DNA of 64,000 nt from Marinomonas sp. KMM3893 (GCF_004352855.1 NZ_SJSC01000005.1:186001-250000); one strand, 5' to 3'; shown: positions 26,097-36,098, numbered from the stretch's first letter. The notes: generated by a model from the sequence alone, not told the origin. Numbers and translations are program-made.

Positions 26097-27158
26097 TTAG
26101 CTAAGATAGATATTGCCTAATAATATTTTCTTCGCAGTACGGATTAGCGACACACTGTCCAAGGCAGATGGGTCGTTTTCTTTGCGTCTGGCGCTCAATT
26201 CAATCGTGCCAGATGGGTGTTCCAATACAAAAACCGAGCTCGCTTCCTGAGCATCGATCAGTTTTGATGCCACAGTACCCGGTGTGCAACACGCGGTCAC
26301 AATGGCGATACTGCCGGTTACTGCCAATGCTTTATGGCATTTATGCGGCACAAAATAGCGTGCGGTGATCGTGCCGCCATGCAACGCTGGTGACACTAAA
26401 ATCGGCTTCGGAATGACAGAATTTGATACATCTCCCATGCCCATTAACTCACCCGCTTGCAAACGAATATTTTCTAAGCGCGCCATAAATTCAATGTCAC
26501 TGTCTAATTCAGCCGGTGACTCACTGCCGGTTTTATTAAGATCTTGTGCATTGATTAAAACCACTGGTGTTGCCGCATCAAGACAAGTTACTTCAATAGA
26601 ATCAATAACATTGATCAACTTACCTGTTGGTAACAACTTACCTGTTTTCGAGCCTTCTACGTTAAGGAAGGTTAACTCGATAGGTGCACCTGGTGAGTTT
26701 GTACCACTAATGATGGTGTCCCCGTCATACTGAACCTGACCATTTGGGGTTAACACGGTGGCATGGATAATCTTGCCGGTATTCAAATTATGGATGCGTA
26801 CTGTTGTTTTGCCTTGAGCCGCTGGAAACAAGCCCGTTTCAATGGCATAAGGCGCGACGCCTGAAAGCATGTTTCCGCAATTTGGAGAGAAGTCGACTTT
26901 CTTTTCGAGAATACCCACTTGGGCAAACAGATAGTCAACATCGGCATCCGGATGAGTAGAAGGACCAACCATAGCAACCTTACTGGTTAAGCTATTGCCA
27001 CCACCAATGCCATCTAATTGTAGCTCATGCCCAGATCCCATAACTTTTAATAAAACTTCTGCGCAGGCTTCTCTGTCTTGAGGCAGATCAGCGATTTGCA
27101 AATAGGGACCTCGAGAAGTGCCACCACGCATAATCATGCAGGATAGGGTTTGCGACAT
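26097..27158 (-). CDS. galD: PrpF/GalD-family isomerase, probable 4-oxalomesaconate tautomerase
   Basis: 353-residue PrpF superfamily isomerase. The N-terminus MIMRGGTSRGPYL is typical of GalD/LigU and PrpF; the first active-site Cys is Cys94 in FSPNCGNM, and GIGGGNSLTSKVA and PHKCHKALAVTGS follow the family pattern. GalD converts 4-oxalomesaconate from the keto to the enol form in gallate and protocatechuate degradation. It heads the tctC-tctAB operon and is divergent from a LysR gene. 2-Methylaconitate or aconitate isomerase activity is a real alternative because of the tricarboxylate transporter. Confidence 0.8.
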   Translation of the reverse strand: MSQTLSCMIMRGGTSRGPYLQIADLPQDREACAEVLLKVMGSGHELQLDGIGGGNSLTSKVAMVGPSTHPDADVDYLFAQVGILEKKVDFSPNCGNMLSGVAPYAIETGLFPAAQGKTTVRIHNLNTGKIIHATVLTPNGQVQYDGDTIISGTNSPGAPIELTFLNVEGSKTGKLLPTGKLINVIDSIEVTCLDAATPVVLINAQDLNKTGSESPAELDSDIEFMARLENIRLQAGELMGMGDVSNSVIPKPILVSPALHGGTITARYFVPHKCHKALAVTGSIAIVTACCTPGTVASKLIDAQEASSVFVLEHPSGTIELSARRKENDPSALDSVSLIRTAKKILLGNIYLS

Positions 27159-27218
27159 GTGAATAAACCTTATTGTTATTGAGTACCTTCTATTACAATG
27201 TCACAAGATTGATTAGTG

Positions 27219-27249
27219 CATCAAATGCAAAAATAATGCATAGTTGATG
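27219..27249. promoter_or_regulatory. Dyad in the galD/LysR divergent promoter
   Basis: CATCAAATGCA (27219-27229) faces TGCATAGTTGATG (27237-27249), forming an interrupted inverted repeat that covers the region just before the LysR start. It is a good candidate for the regulator's binding site. Inference only. Confidence 0.5.
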
Positions 27250-27275
27250 TGTATAACGAATTAATAGAGAGCCTT

Positions 27276-28199
27276 ATGCATCAAATAGAATTTAAAGACT
27301 TGGTTATTTTTATTCGTATCGCAGAAACTGGAAACTTTCACGATGCCGCCGAATTGACCTTTTTATCCCAACCGGCTCTCAGCCGCAGAATGCAAAAATT
27401 AGAAGGGATACTAGGGGCTCAACTCTTTGAAAGAACCACGAGAAAAACCTGGCTAACCTCAGTCGGAAGGGAGTTCTTGCCCAAAGCAAGGCGTATGGTT
27501 GAAGAGTTTGAATTGTCTGTTTTAGGCATTAAAGACATGGCTTCTCAGCAAAAAGGTAAGGTCACCATTGCCTGTATTCCAACCGCAGCGTTTTACTTCT
27601 TACCAAGCGTTATCACTGTTTTTAATGAAAGATACCCAGGAATTCGCATCCAGATCCTCGATGAAAGCGCGAACCATGGTTTGGAATCTGTGATTCGAGG
27701 CGACGCGGATTTTGGCATTAACATGGCCATTGCTCAGCACCCTGAAGTCACCTTTACGCAATTACTGGATGACCCTTTTGTGGTCTGTTTGAGAAAAGAT
27801 CACCCGCTTTGCGAATTAACAGAAGTGTCTTGGACCGACATGGAACCTTATAAACTGATCAGTGTAGGAAGGGCCAGTGGTAACCGAATTTTGCTGGATA
27901 AATCTCTGGCCAAAGACCAAGTGCAATTGAATAGTTTTTATGAAGTGCAGCACCTGTCCACCTCACTGGGGCTGGTAGAAATGGGCTTAGGCATATCCAT
28001 TGTTCCAAAACTGGCAATGCCACTTAGCAGTACCTCGGCACTCACCTACCGACCACTGAAAGACCAACAAATCGACCGCTCGATTGGTCTCGTCAAACGC
28101 AGCTCTACGTCCTTGTCACCAGCGGCGGATTTGTTTATTAACATTCTGCTAGAACGCTGGTCCGCCACGGCCCAACAAGTCGATCATGCCTCCTCGTGA
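27276..28199 (+). CDS. LysR-family transcriptional regulator of the galD-tct operon
   Basis: 307 residues from the ATG at 27276; the nearby GAGAG supports this start over the GTG nine codons upstream. The HTH region is FIRIAETGNFHDAAELTFLS then QPALSRRMQKLEGILG, followed by the effector domain. It is divergent from galD-tctC-tctAB with a dyad between. Its 3' end overlaps the convergent IclR gene by 16 bases. Confidence 0.9.
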   Translation: MHQIEFKDLVIFIRIAETGNFHDAAELTFLSQPALSRRMQKLEGILGAQLFERTTRKTWLTSVGREFLPKARRMVEEFELSVLGIKDMASQQKGKVTIACIPTAAFYFLPSVITVFNERYPGIRIQILDESANHGLESVIRGDADFGINMAIAQHPEVTFTQLLDDPFVVCLRKDHPLCELTEVSWTDMEPYKLISVGRASGNRILLDKSLAKDQVQLNSFYEVQHLSTSLGLVEMGLGISIVPKLAMPLSSTSALTYRPLKDQQIDRSIGLVKRSSTSLSPAADLFINILLERWSATAQQVDHASS

Positions 28200-29038
28200 G
28201 GCACTGGTGTCAATGTCATACCAGCGCCATGTTGCTGGTATAAACGCGCCACGGCACCCGCCGCGTCGCGTAATTGGGGCAATAAAAAGGTCTGTAATTG
28301 CTCATCACTGACCGCGTCTCGAATAAACAACATCGCCAACGCCCCAAATGGCTCGCCCTCATACAGCAGTGGAATCGCAACCGCTCTGGTGCCTTCAATC
28401 GGCGCGTGATAATCGGTCACAGCAAAGCCATTTTGTTGGCAGTGTGCAATCTCTTGCATGACTTTCTCGGTCAGCAGCTCAAGATCCTCCGACGAGGGTT
28501 GAAGCTTGACCGTCGCCTTCACGACCTCTTGTCGTTTTTTGGCTGGAAGCGCAGAAAGATACGCAATACCACTTGCTGATAACAACAGAGAAAAACGACC
28601 TTGCTCAAAGCGTTTTATGTGGATCGGCGCCGTATCTCGATTTGAGGCCTGAACCACCATGGATGAGCCCTCTGCGATCAGTAAATCACTTGGCCATTTT
28701 AGTATTTGCGCAAAATCGTTTAGAAATTGGCGAGCAGATACAGCAAAACTATTGTCTGAAATCATCGAGCTGGCCAGTAACCTGACTTTTGGTAATGTTT
28801 TATAGCCACCCGCTTCTGGGTTTAAATCGATATAACCTTCGTTTTTCAGCGTTTTTAATAACCGAATTACCGTCGCCTTAGGAAACCCAGTACTGGCCAC
28901 TATTTGCGTGACAGTCGCGGGGGTGAACTCATTCACAGCCGCTAATACTTTTAAGCCACGAGCCAATGATTGCACTCCGCTAGCCGCCCCTTTCACACTG
29001 GCATCGACAGTGAGTCCATCCTTTTCTATCTGTTTCAT
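28184..29038 (-). CDS. IclR-family transcriptional regulator
   Basis: 284 residues: an N-terminal winged helix (LARGLKVLAAVNEFTPATVT, STGFPKATVIRLLKTLKNEG) and a C-terminal IclR effector domain with SASGIAYLSALPAKKR and FAVTDYHAPIEGTRAVAIPL. IclR proteins often control aromatic-acid genes (PcaR, PobR, PcaU). It is divergent from the OsmC-like gene with a 386-base gap that holds a perfect palindrome. Confidence 0.9.
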   Translation of the reverse strand: MKQIEKDGLTVDASVKGAASGVQSLARGLKVLAAVNEFTPATVTQIVASTGFPKATVIRLLKTLKNEGYIDLNPEAGGYKTLPKVRLLASSMISDNSFAVSARQFLNDFAQILKWPSDLLIAEGSSMVVQASNRDTAPIHIKRFEQGRFSLLLSASGIAYLSALPAKKRQEVVKATVKLQPSSEDLELLTEKVMQEIAHCQQNGFAVTDYHAPIEGTRAVAIPLLYEGEPFGALAMLFIRDAVSDEQLQTFLLPQLRDAAGAVARLYQQHGAGMTLTPVPHEEA

Positions 29039-29424
29039 TTTTGCTCTATGTCAGCTTCAACGTTGGCTCATTATGCGGCCTGAGATAGGCAAACTCAAAT
29101 ATTTTACCACACCACAGACAGCACACGACAAGGTCGCTAGCGCCTTTAAAACGGCCACCAAAAGGCGGTGTGTATAAAGAAGGAATCAAGTCAAAGGTTC
29201 ACACAGTGAACCTTGGTTCATTTATTTGACAGAGCGCTTTATTGTGTGTTTTTATCGGCTTCAAGCGCAATGAGGTTCACGATAAAAACCAAGCTCCACT
29301 TTGCACAACAAGGGCCATGCGCCAAGCCAATGAAAGAAGAATTGAAGCCATACAGAACAGCCTCATACGCCTCGTTCTTAATGATTCACTTCGCACCATG
29401 AAACACAGAGCGATAGGTATAACG
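29039..29424. other. 386-base divergent control region between the IclR gene and the OsmC-like gene
   Basis: I see no gene I trust here. An in-frame extension of the OsmC-like gene reaches 29242, but its residues do not resemble the family. The region holds a perfect 21-base palindrome at 29194-29214 and a TTGACA at 29226-29231 that could be a -35 element, with TTTTAT 18 bases on as a weak -10. A GGTTCAC half-site recurs at 29274-29280. Confidence 0.6.
29194..29214. promoter_or_regulatory. Perfect palindrome, candidate IclR operator
   Basis: AAGGTTCAC-ACA-GTGAACCTT has perfect nine-base arms. It lies immediately upstream of a TTGACA (-35-like) element for the OsmC-like gene and 156 bases upstream of the IclR start, with partial copies at 29213-29220 and 29274-29280. 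Position and symmetry make it the best operator candidate for the adjacent IclR regulator. Confidence 0.6.
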
Positions 29425-30621
29425 ATGAACAAGACTGCAGAAAACAAATTAATCGACAGTGGCAAGCCGCTTTTTTACAAGGTAGATAACGCGGCGGCGG
29501 CAGGCATGAGTGCGCCCAAAGCCCGTTTAGGAGAAGATTTACGAACCGCGGTTCGCTCACTAACTGTGTTTCAAAAAGAAGCCCTCGTGACCTCCGCTCG
29601 AACAGGCACCACTTGGCGTCTTGCCAGTGATGAAGGCGCTTATTTGGACGGCACTGATTGTGCCCCCGCGCCATTATGTTTTCTAACGGTGGGCATGATT
29701 GCCTCTTACATGAATGAGATTTTAGCGCTGGCCAAGTTGCGTAATATCAAGATCAACAAGATTCGCCTAATCCAAGACAATTATTACAGCATGAAAGGCA
29801 GCCTGGCCCGCGGCACCATGATCGCCAACGCCTACGATGTGGATTTAGAAGCACAGATTGACTCAGATGCTGACCGCAATACCCTAACAAGGCTGCTCAT
29901 GGACGCCACCGCAGCCTCCCCTCTTAATGGTCTCATGCGCGGCAATCATGAGAGCCTATTTACCCTTAGCCACAACGGTAACGAACTGGCACCAGAAAAA
30001 GCACAACCGCTGGGCAAACCCGTCGAAACCGACCCAGCGGTCAAAATGGATCTCGCCGAGCCCGCCACCGGCAACTGGGAAGATCTTTGCGTTAAAGGAG
30101 GATTAACACCCAAACATGAAAACTCCTTGCATGGCGCCAGCTCTAGCTTAACCGATCATCAAGATCGCCTACTTCACCTACGCGGCATTTGCACATTACG
30201 CCCTGATGGCATAAAAGAAATCGTCCAACATTTATACAACCCACACGGATCCGTTTTCACCCTATTATCAGAAGAAGGAGAAGAAAACGGTGGTTTAGGG
30301 CGAGCGCCGGACGCCACCTCGTATATGTCCGCAGGCATTGGCTTTTGCTTTATGACTCAGTTTGGTCGCTATGCGAAGATGAAGCGCAAAAACTTGACGG
30401 ATTACCGCATTTTGCAAGATTCTCATTTCACCCTAGGCGGCGCCTCTGGTGGGACTGGTGAAGTCGGAAAAGCGGATCCGCTGGAAACTCATGTTTATTT
30501 AGAAAGCAGCGAAGACGATGAGTTTGCTAAAACGATTCTCGACGTTTCTGAACAAACCTGTTTTTTACACGCCTTTTGTAAAGCGGACCTTAAAACAAAA
30601 ATCCGCTTGTCAGGGTATTAA
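29425..30621 (+). CDS. Double OsmC-fold protein (function unknown) in an aromatic gene cluster
   Basis: 398 residues from the ATG at 29425 (AGGT eight bases before it). Two OsmC-like halves are visible. The first has DCAPAPLCFLTVGMIASYMN then ILALAKLRNIKINKIRLIQD; where OsmC has its two catalytic Cys it appears to have Ser and Ala (DATAASPLNGLM). The second has RAPDATSYMSAGIGFCFMTQ and SEQTCFLHAFC, keeping both candidate Cys. So the N-terminal domain looks structural and the C-terminal one catalytic. OsmC proteins reduce organic hydroperoxides, but distant members have other roles. It lies 152 bases upstream of an aldehyde dehydrogenase gene on the same strand. Confidence 0.7.
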   Translation: MNKTAENKLIDSGKPLFYKVDNAAAAGMSAPKARLGEDLRTAVRSLTVFQKEALVTSARTGTTWRLASDEGAYLDGTDCAPAPLCFLTVGMIASYMNEILALAKLRNIKINKIRLIQDNYYSMKGSLARGTMIANAYDVDLEAQIDSDADRNTLTRLLMDATAASPLNGLMRGNHESLFTLSHNGNELAPEKAQPLGKPVETDPAVKMDLAEPATGNWEDLCVKGGLTPKHENSLHGASSSLTDHQDRLLHLRGICTLRPDGIKEIVQHLYNPHGSVFTLLSEEGEENGGLGRAPDATSYMSAGIGFCFMTQFGRYAKMKRKNLTDYRILQDSHFTLGGASGGTGEVGKADPLETHVYLESSEDDEFAKTILDVSEQTCFLHAFCKADLKTKIRLSGY

Positions 30622-30663
30622 TTTGCCAAACGGTTAATGCGTCAAATAACGAATGGTCATCCT

Positions 30664-30692
30664 CCCTGTTCGCCATGATTTGGCAAACAGGG
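30664..30692 (+). other. Intergenic hairpin between the OsmC-like and aldehyde dehydrogenase genes
   Basis: CCCTGTTCGCC (30664-30674) pairs with GGCAAACAGGG (30682-30692) with one C-A mismatch. A larger dyad, TTTGCCAAA (30622-30630) with TTTGGCAAA (30679-30687), competes with it. There is no T tract, so it may be an mRNA processing or attenuation element rather than a terminator. Confidence 0.4.
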
Positions 30693-30773
30693 AATAAGGG
30701 AAGGAAGCGCCTTCTTTTCCCTAGATACTCGCCGATATCCACTAAAAATAAAAATTGATCGAAGGTGATAAGC

Positions 30774-32258
30774 ATGCCAATCAACCATAATACTGTAACC
30801 ACACAACTCTATATTAATGGCCAATATCAAAATGCCGTATCGGGTGAAACCTACCCGCAATATAACCCCGCGCGCCCAAGTGAATTAGTCGGGTACGCGG
30901 CCAGCGCCACCGTGGCGGATGTGGATTTAGCCTGCAATGCAGCCCGCGATGCAATGCCAGCATGGTCGGCTTTATCCTACCAAGAACGAGCCCAATACCT
31001 ACTCAATATTGCTGATCACTTGGTGAATAACCCAGAAGAGCTGCAAGCTCGTGCGCGGCTCTTTACTCGTGAACACGGTAAAATCTTGCATGAAGCTCAT
31101 ATCGAAATATCGCGCATTAGTGATCGTTTTCGCCAAGTGGCCTCTTACGCAGAGCGCTTAAGCCAAGACGAAACATTATCTGGCCCACACTATGACACCA
31201 TCATCACGCGACAAGCTCGCGGCGTGGCAGCGCTCGTGGTGCCTTGGAACTGGCCCATCTCCATTCTTGGCGCCAAATTGCCCCAAGCTCTGATCGCGGG
31301 CAATTGCGTGGTGGTCAAACCGTCAAAAGAATCGGCCTTGGTCACCGCACTGACCGTGGGACTCATGGCCGAAATGCTACCCCCTGGGGTAATCAACTTG
31401 CTAACTGGGTCATCGGCCAATATCGGCGATGCCTTGTTATCTCACCCAGCGATACGCACAATAAACTTTACCGGCAGCGTAGCGGTCGGCAAGCATGTGA
31501 TGAAAGTCGCCGCCGATAATCTGGTGCCTGTTACGTTAGAGCTTGGCGGCAACGATGCGGGCATTGTCCTCGCTGACGCTAAATTAGATGACGCGGCGTT
31601 TAAACGCATGTACCTCGCCGCTTTCATGTCTTCTGGGCAAATTTGTATGGCTTTAAAACGCCTTTATGTTCATCGTTCACGCTATGACGAAGTGGTAACA
31701 GGGCTCACTCAAATGGCCTCTGCTCAGGTCATCGGCGATGGCACCCTAGCCACGACCACCATGGGCCCACTGAACAATAAAAAGCAGCTTGGGATTGTCA
31801 CCAGCATGATAGCCGAAGCCAAACAATCTGGCTGTGATGTGTTGGAGCTTGGTCAGGTGCCAGACACGGCCTTGTACGCAGAAGGTTACTTTCAAAAACC
31901 AACTCTAGTGCTCAATCCAGACCTTAATTTACGCGTGGTCAAAGAAGAGCAATTTGGTCCTGTGCTGCCGATCATCCCTTTCGATTCCGTCGATGAGGCC
32001 ATCCACTTCGCCAATGATTCGGAGTTCGGTTTATGCTCCTCCGTCTGGACAGAGGATCGAGATCAGGCATTGCGCCTTGCTCGACGTCTCGAAGCTGGCT
32101 ACACCTACCTAAACAATCACGGGCCATTAGCGCAAGACAGTCGCGCCCCATTCGGCGGACATAAACACAGTGGCGTGGGCCGAAATTTAGGCTATGAAGG
32201 CATTATCGCGTTTCAGGAAATGCATTCCATCTCAGCGTCTGAAGGAGGCTTATTGTAA
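30774..32258 (+). CDS. Aldehyde dehydrogenase, probably for an aromatic aldehyde
   Basis: 494-residue NAD(P)-dependent aldehyde dehydrogenase. Motifs in order: VPWNWPISILGAKLPQALIA, LELGGNDAGIV (general base Glu), SSGQICMALKR (catalytic Cys), EEQFGPVLPI and PFGGHKHSGVGRNLG. The ATG at 30774 with GAAGG at 30761-30765 is preferred over a GTG three codons earlier. Neighbours (the OsmC-like gene before it, an AraC regulator and pobA after it) suggest a benzaldehyde- or hydroxybenzaldehyde-type substrate; this is inferred. Confidence 0.88.
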   Translation: MPINHNTVTTQLYINGQYQNAVSGETYPQYNPARPSELVGYAASATVADVDLACNAARDAMPAWSALSYQERAQYLLNIADHLVNNPEELQARARLFTREHGKILHEAHIEISRISDRFRQVASYAERLSQDETLSGPHYDTIITRQARGVAALVVPWNWPISILGAKLPQALIAGNCVVVKPSKESALVTALTVGLMAEMLPPGVINLLTGSSANIGDALLSHPAIRTINFTGSVAVGKHVMKVAADNLVPVTLELGGNDAGIVLADAKLDDAAFKRMYLAAFMSSGQICMALKRLYVHRSRYDEVVTGLTQMASAQVIGDGTLATTTMGPLNNKKQLGIVTSMIAEAKQSGCDVLELGQVPDTALYAEGYFQKPTLVLNPDLNLRVVKEEQFGPVLPIIPFDSVDEAIHFANDSEFGLCSSVWTEDRDQALRLARRLEAGYTYLNNHGPLAQDSRAPFGGHKHSGVGRNLGYEGIIAFQEMHSISASEGGLL

Positions 32259-32366
32259 TCAGCCCAGTGCAGCCTCGTTCATCAAGATGCTCTAGTTACG
32301 CATTCTGTTATCATGGTGAACGAGGTCTCTGAGCGCTTACCTTTCATTCATTTGGTGAGACATAGC

Positions 32367-33278
32367 ATGCAAAAAGCCATTCCAAATTATCGAGTCTACG
32401 GACAATTTGATGTCGATTTTTCACTGAATCCCGTCCATATAGACAGCGTCAAAAGCTCCACTGAAGTAAATGACTGGGTGATTGAACCCCATCGTCACGA
32501 TGATTTGTGTCATCTGGTGTATTTCTTCTCTGGCACCGGCACCATGTACTTAAACAATGCGCTCATTCCCTTAAATACCCCCTGCTGCTGTTTCGTTCCC
32601 GCTGGGGATGTGCACAGTTTTGAAGTGCAAAAAGACATCGAAGGCACCATAGTCACTGTGTCGCGCGAGTACCTCAATGATTTGCTGGCAAGCTCGCAAA
32701 GCTGTTTGCAATCCTTGGATAAAGCCATCGTAATTGAGCGCAATGGACAAGAAGATGCGACCTCAGAGATTCTCACTTTATTTCGCCAGCTACGCTCTGA
32801 ATACAGAAACCGTCAGCCCGCTCGAGGCGTGTCCATGCGCTGCTTGTTGGGCTTGATATTTAGCCAAATAATGCGTGCTAACAATGTATTTTCAGCGCAT
32901 CAAAGGCCTTCTGAAAAAGACAGAAACCTGTGGTATTACCGACAATTCCAACAGCTGGTCAGTCACTCTTTTGCGGACAAAAAACCCATCTCTGAATACG
33001 CCATGCAACTGCGTATTTCGGTGACGCATTTGAATCGCATTAGTCACACTGTGACGGGGAAATCCGCGTTAAAGATCATTCATGACAGGGTCATCAGTGA
33101 GGCGAAAGTGAATTTGGCTTATTCTTTTCAATCGGTGTCGGAAGTGGCTTATCAGCTCGGTTTTGAGGACATTAGTTATTTTTCGCGCTTCTTTAAAAAG
33201 CACACAGGCTTGTCACCGAAAGCCTTTAAAGACAGCGTTATTCGCCAGCATCAAGAGCCGTTAGATACTGGCGAATAA
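32367..33278 (+). CDS. AraC-family regulator of the HpaA/PobR-like type
   Basis: 303 residues from the ATG at 32367, which has GGTGAG seven bases before it; a further ATG at 32313 lacks a ribosome-binding site. The N-terminus IPNYRVYGQFDVDF resembles the IPxYxLYG start of HpaA/PobC-type activators. A cupin sensor (EPHRHDDLCHLVYFFSGTG) and two C-terminal HTH motifs follow, ending FEDISYFSRFFKKHTGLSPK. It is convergent with pobA, nine bases apart, which fits a regulator of 4-hydroxybenzoate hydroxylase. Target inferred. Confidence 0.85.
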   Translation: MQKAIPNYRVYGQFDVDFSLNPVHIDSVKSSTEVNDWVIEPHRHDDLCHLVYFFSGTGTMYLNNALIPLNTPCCCFVPAGDVHSFEVQKDIEGTIVTVSREYLNDLLASSQSCLQSLDKAIVIERNGQEDATSEILTLFRQLRSEYRNRQPARGVSMRCLLGLIFSQIMRANNVFSAHQRPSEKDRNLWYYRQFQQLVSHSFADKKPISEYAMQLRISVTHLNRISHTVTGKSALKIIHDRVISEAKVNLAYSFQSVSEVAYQLGFEDISYFSRFFKKHTGLSPKAFKDSVIRQHQEPLDTGE

Positions 33279-33287
33279 GGTTAAGCG

Positions 33288-34547
<1,260 letters not shown>

Positions 34548-34628
34548 TTAAACTTGTACATTTTGAACATTCAGCCACCTATTGGCTCGCCTTACTGCCT
34601 GATAAGACAGGGTTGTGCGATGCACCGC

Positions 34629-35531
34629 TTACTCTAGGTCTACTATTTGCTCTAAGAAATCAATAAACGCCCGAACCTTATTGGATATTAGCCGACGACT
34701 TGGGAACACCGCCAAAATCGGCGACGAAGTTTCCAGCTCAACATCTTGATACACTTCGATCAAAGCGCCGCTTTTTAACTGTTTTTTGCAATATATTGAT
34801 GGTATTAGCGAGACGCCGGAGCCATGAACCACGGCCTCACGAACCGCAATGGGGTCATTAATATGGATAACGTCACTCAGGTTAATGTGTTCACGTTTTT
34901 CCTGATATTTAATCGCCAGCTTGGTTTTTCCATAACGCTTCTCACAAATTTTAACGTGCTCACAAAGCGCTTCTGGGCCAACGCCTAATGCATGCTGATC
35001 TAGATACTCTGGACTGGTCACCCAGATCAATGGGCTGCTTAATAACTGCTTAGCCCTCAATTCGGAGTCGTCTAACGGCCCTATCATCACGGCAACGTCG
35101 ATCTGATCTCGAATAATATCCACCGGATGGCTGGTGATAACGATGTCTAAGGTGACTTTAGGGTAACGTTGAATAAATTTATTAAGGTGCTGCACCACGA
35201 TTTCACGGCTAAACGCCATTGGCAGTGTCACCACCAGCTTACCGCTTGGCACCGCGGTTAACCCTGCCATTAGCGCATTGGCTTCGTTGACTTGCTCCAT
35301 AATCAATAAACATTGACGGTAAAACGCCGACCCTTCGCTCGTAATCCGTAAGCGTCTTGAGTTCCGCTCTATCAAGCGGACCGCTAACGCTTCCTCTAAT
35401 CGGCTCAGGGCTCGACTCACACTGGATTTAGGAAGGTGTAAGTAGTCTGCCGCCGCGGAAATCCCCATCCTGTCAACAATAGCGACAAACACGGGAATAT
35501 CATCAATGTTCCAATTCATCATCACTCGCAT
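34629..35531 (-). CDS. LysR-family regulator divergent from ligAB
   Basis: 300 residues with the LysR HTH (AIVDRMGISAAADYLHLP, then KSSVSRALSRLEEALAVRLI) and a CrgA-group effector domain. AAGGA nine bases before the ATG at 35531 supports the start. It is divergent from ligA with a 168-base control region and lies upstream of pobA on the same strand. It is the probable protocatechuate-responsive regulator, by position only. Confidence 0.88.
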   Translation of the reverse strand: MRVMMNWNIDDIPVFVAIVDRMGISAAADYLHLPKSSVSRALSRLEEALAVRLIERNSRRLRITSEGSAFYRQCLLIMEQVNEANALMAGLTAVPSGKLVVTLPMAFSREIVVQHLNKFIQRYPKVTLDIVITSHPVDIIRDQIDVAVMIGPLDDSELRAKQLLSSPLIWVTSPEYLDQHALGVGPEALCEHVKICEKRYGKTKLAIKYQEKREHINLSDVIHINDPIAVREAVVHGSGVSLIPSIYCKKQLKSGALIEVYQDVELETSSPILAVFPSRRLISNKVRAFIDFLEQIVDLE

Positions 35532-35549
35532 GGATTATATCCTTTCATC

Positions 35550-35615
35550 GTTCCACAATCGGAACAGTTTGTTCTATTTAGCTTAATTGTTCCTTGTTTT
35601 GCAAGCTCCTATACT
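35550..35615 (+). promoter_or_regulatory. lig operon promoter with GTTCC/GGAAC dyads
   Basis: TTGTTC (35587-35592) and TATACT (35610-35615) are separated by 17 bases and make a good sigma-70 promoter for ligA, with the start predicted near 35622. Upstream is a GTTCC-6-GGAAC dyad at 35550-35565 that overlaps a GGAACA-GTT-TGTTCT dyad (35561-35575). Another TTGTTCC falls on the -35. This is the likely LysR binding region. Confidence 0.6.
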
Positions 35616-35699
35616 GGCATCGCTCTCAGACGTTTGCTTACTCAAGGCTTAGCACGGCTGGTAACAATAAAAAATACAATCTTAAGCTGAGGAAAAGTG

Positions 35700-36098
35700 A
35701 TGACGGACCAAGAAAGAGACTATCACGACATTCCAGGAACCTATGTGTTCGACGGGACCCATTACCGTAAGGGTTACTACCTAAACATGTTTTGCATGTC
35801 ATTGAATAAGCAAGAGAATCGTGACGAATTCCGAAAAGACGAAGAAGCTTATTTAGCAAAATTCCCAGTCACAAATGAACAACGAAAAGCCCTTTTAGAA
35901 CGCAACTGGCTCGAAATGCTTCGCCTAGGCGGCAACATCTATTACACCTTCAAACTGGCTATTTTTGATGGCATGACCATGCAAGCGGCAGGCGCGGCCA
36001 TGTCTGACTCAGGCATGACAGAAGAAGAATTCAAACACATGATGATCACTGGTGGTCGCCCTATCGATGGCAACCGAAGTAAGAAGGAGACAAAATAA
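35700..36098 (+). CDS. ligA: Protocatechuate 4,5-dioxygenase alpha subunit
   Basis: Small subunit of the extradiol ring-cleavage enzyme. The sequence begins MTDQERDYHDIPGTYVFDG, contains MFCMSLNKQENRDEF and RNWLEMLRLGGNIYY, and ends in GGRPIDGNRS, all typical of LigA. The length of 132 residues fits the family (about 120-140). GAGGAA at 35689-35694 favours the ATG at 35700 over the preceding GTG. Its stop overlaps the ligB start by one base (TAATG), as expected for equimolar subunits. Confidence 0.93.
   Translation: MTDQERDYHDIPGTYVFDGTHYRKGYYLNMFCMSLNKQENRDEFRKDEEAYLAKFPVTNEQRKALLERNWLEMLRLGGNIYYTFKLAIFDGMTMQAAGAAMSDSGMTEEEFKHMMITGGRPIDGNRSKKETK

Noticed and set aside
29242..29424. N-terminal extension of the OsmC-like protein
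   Set aside because: The added 61 residues do not look like the family. They cross the putative -10 and the GGTTCAC half-site, and the ATG at 29425 has a better ribosome-binding site.
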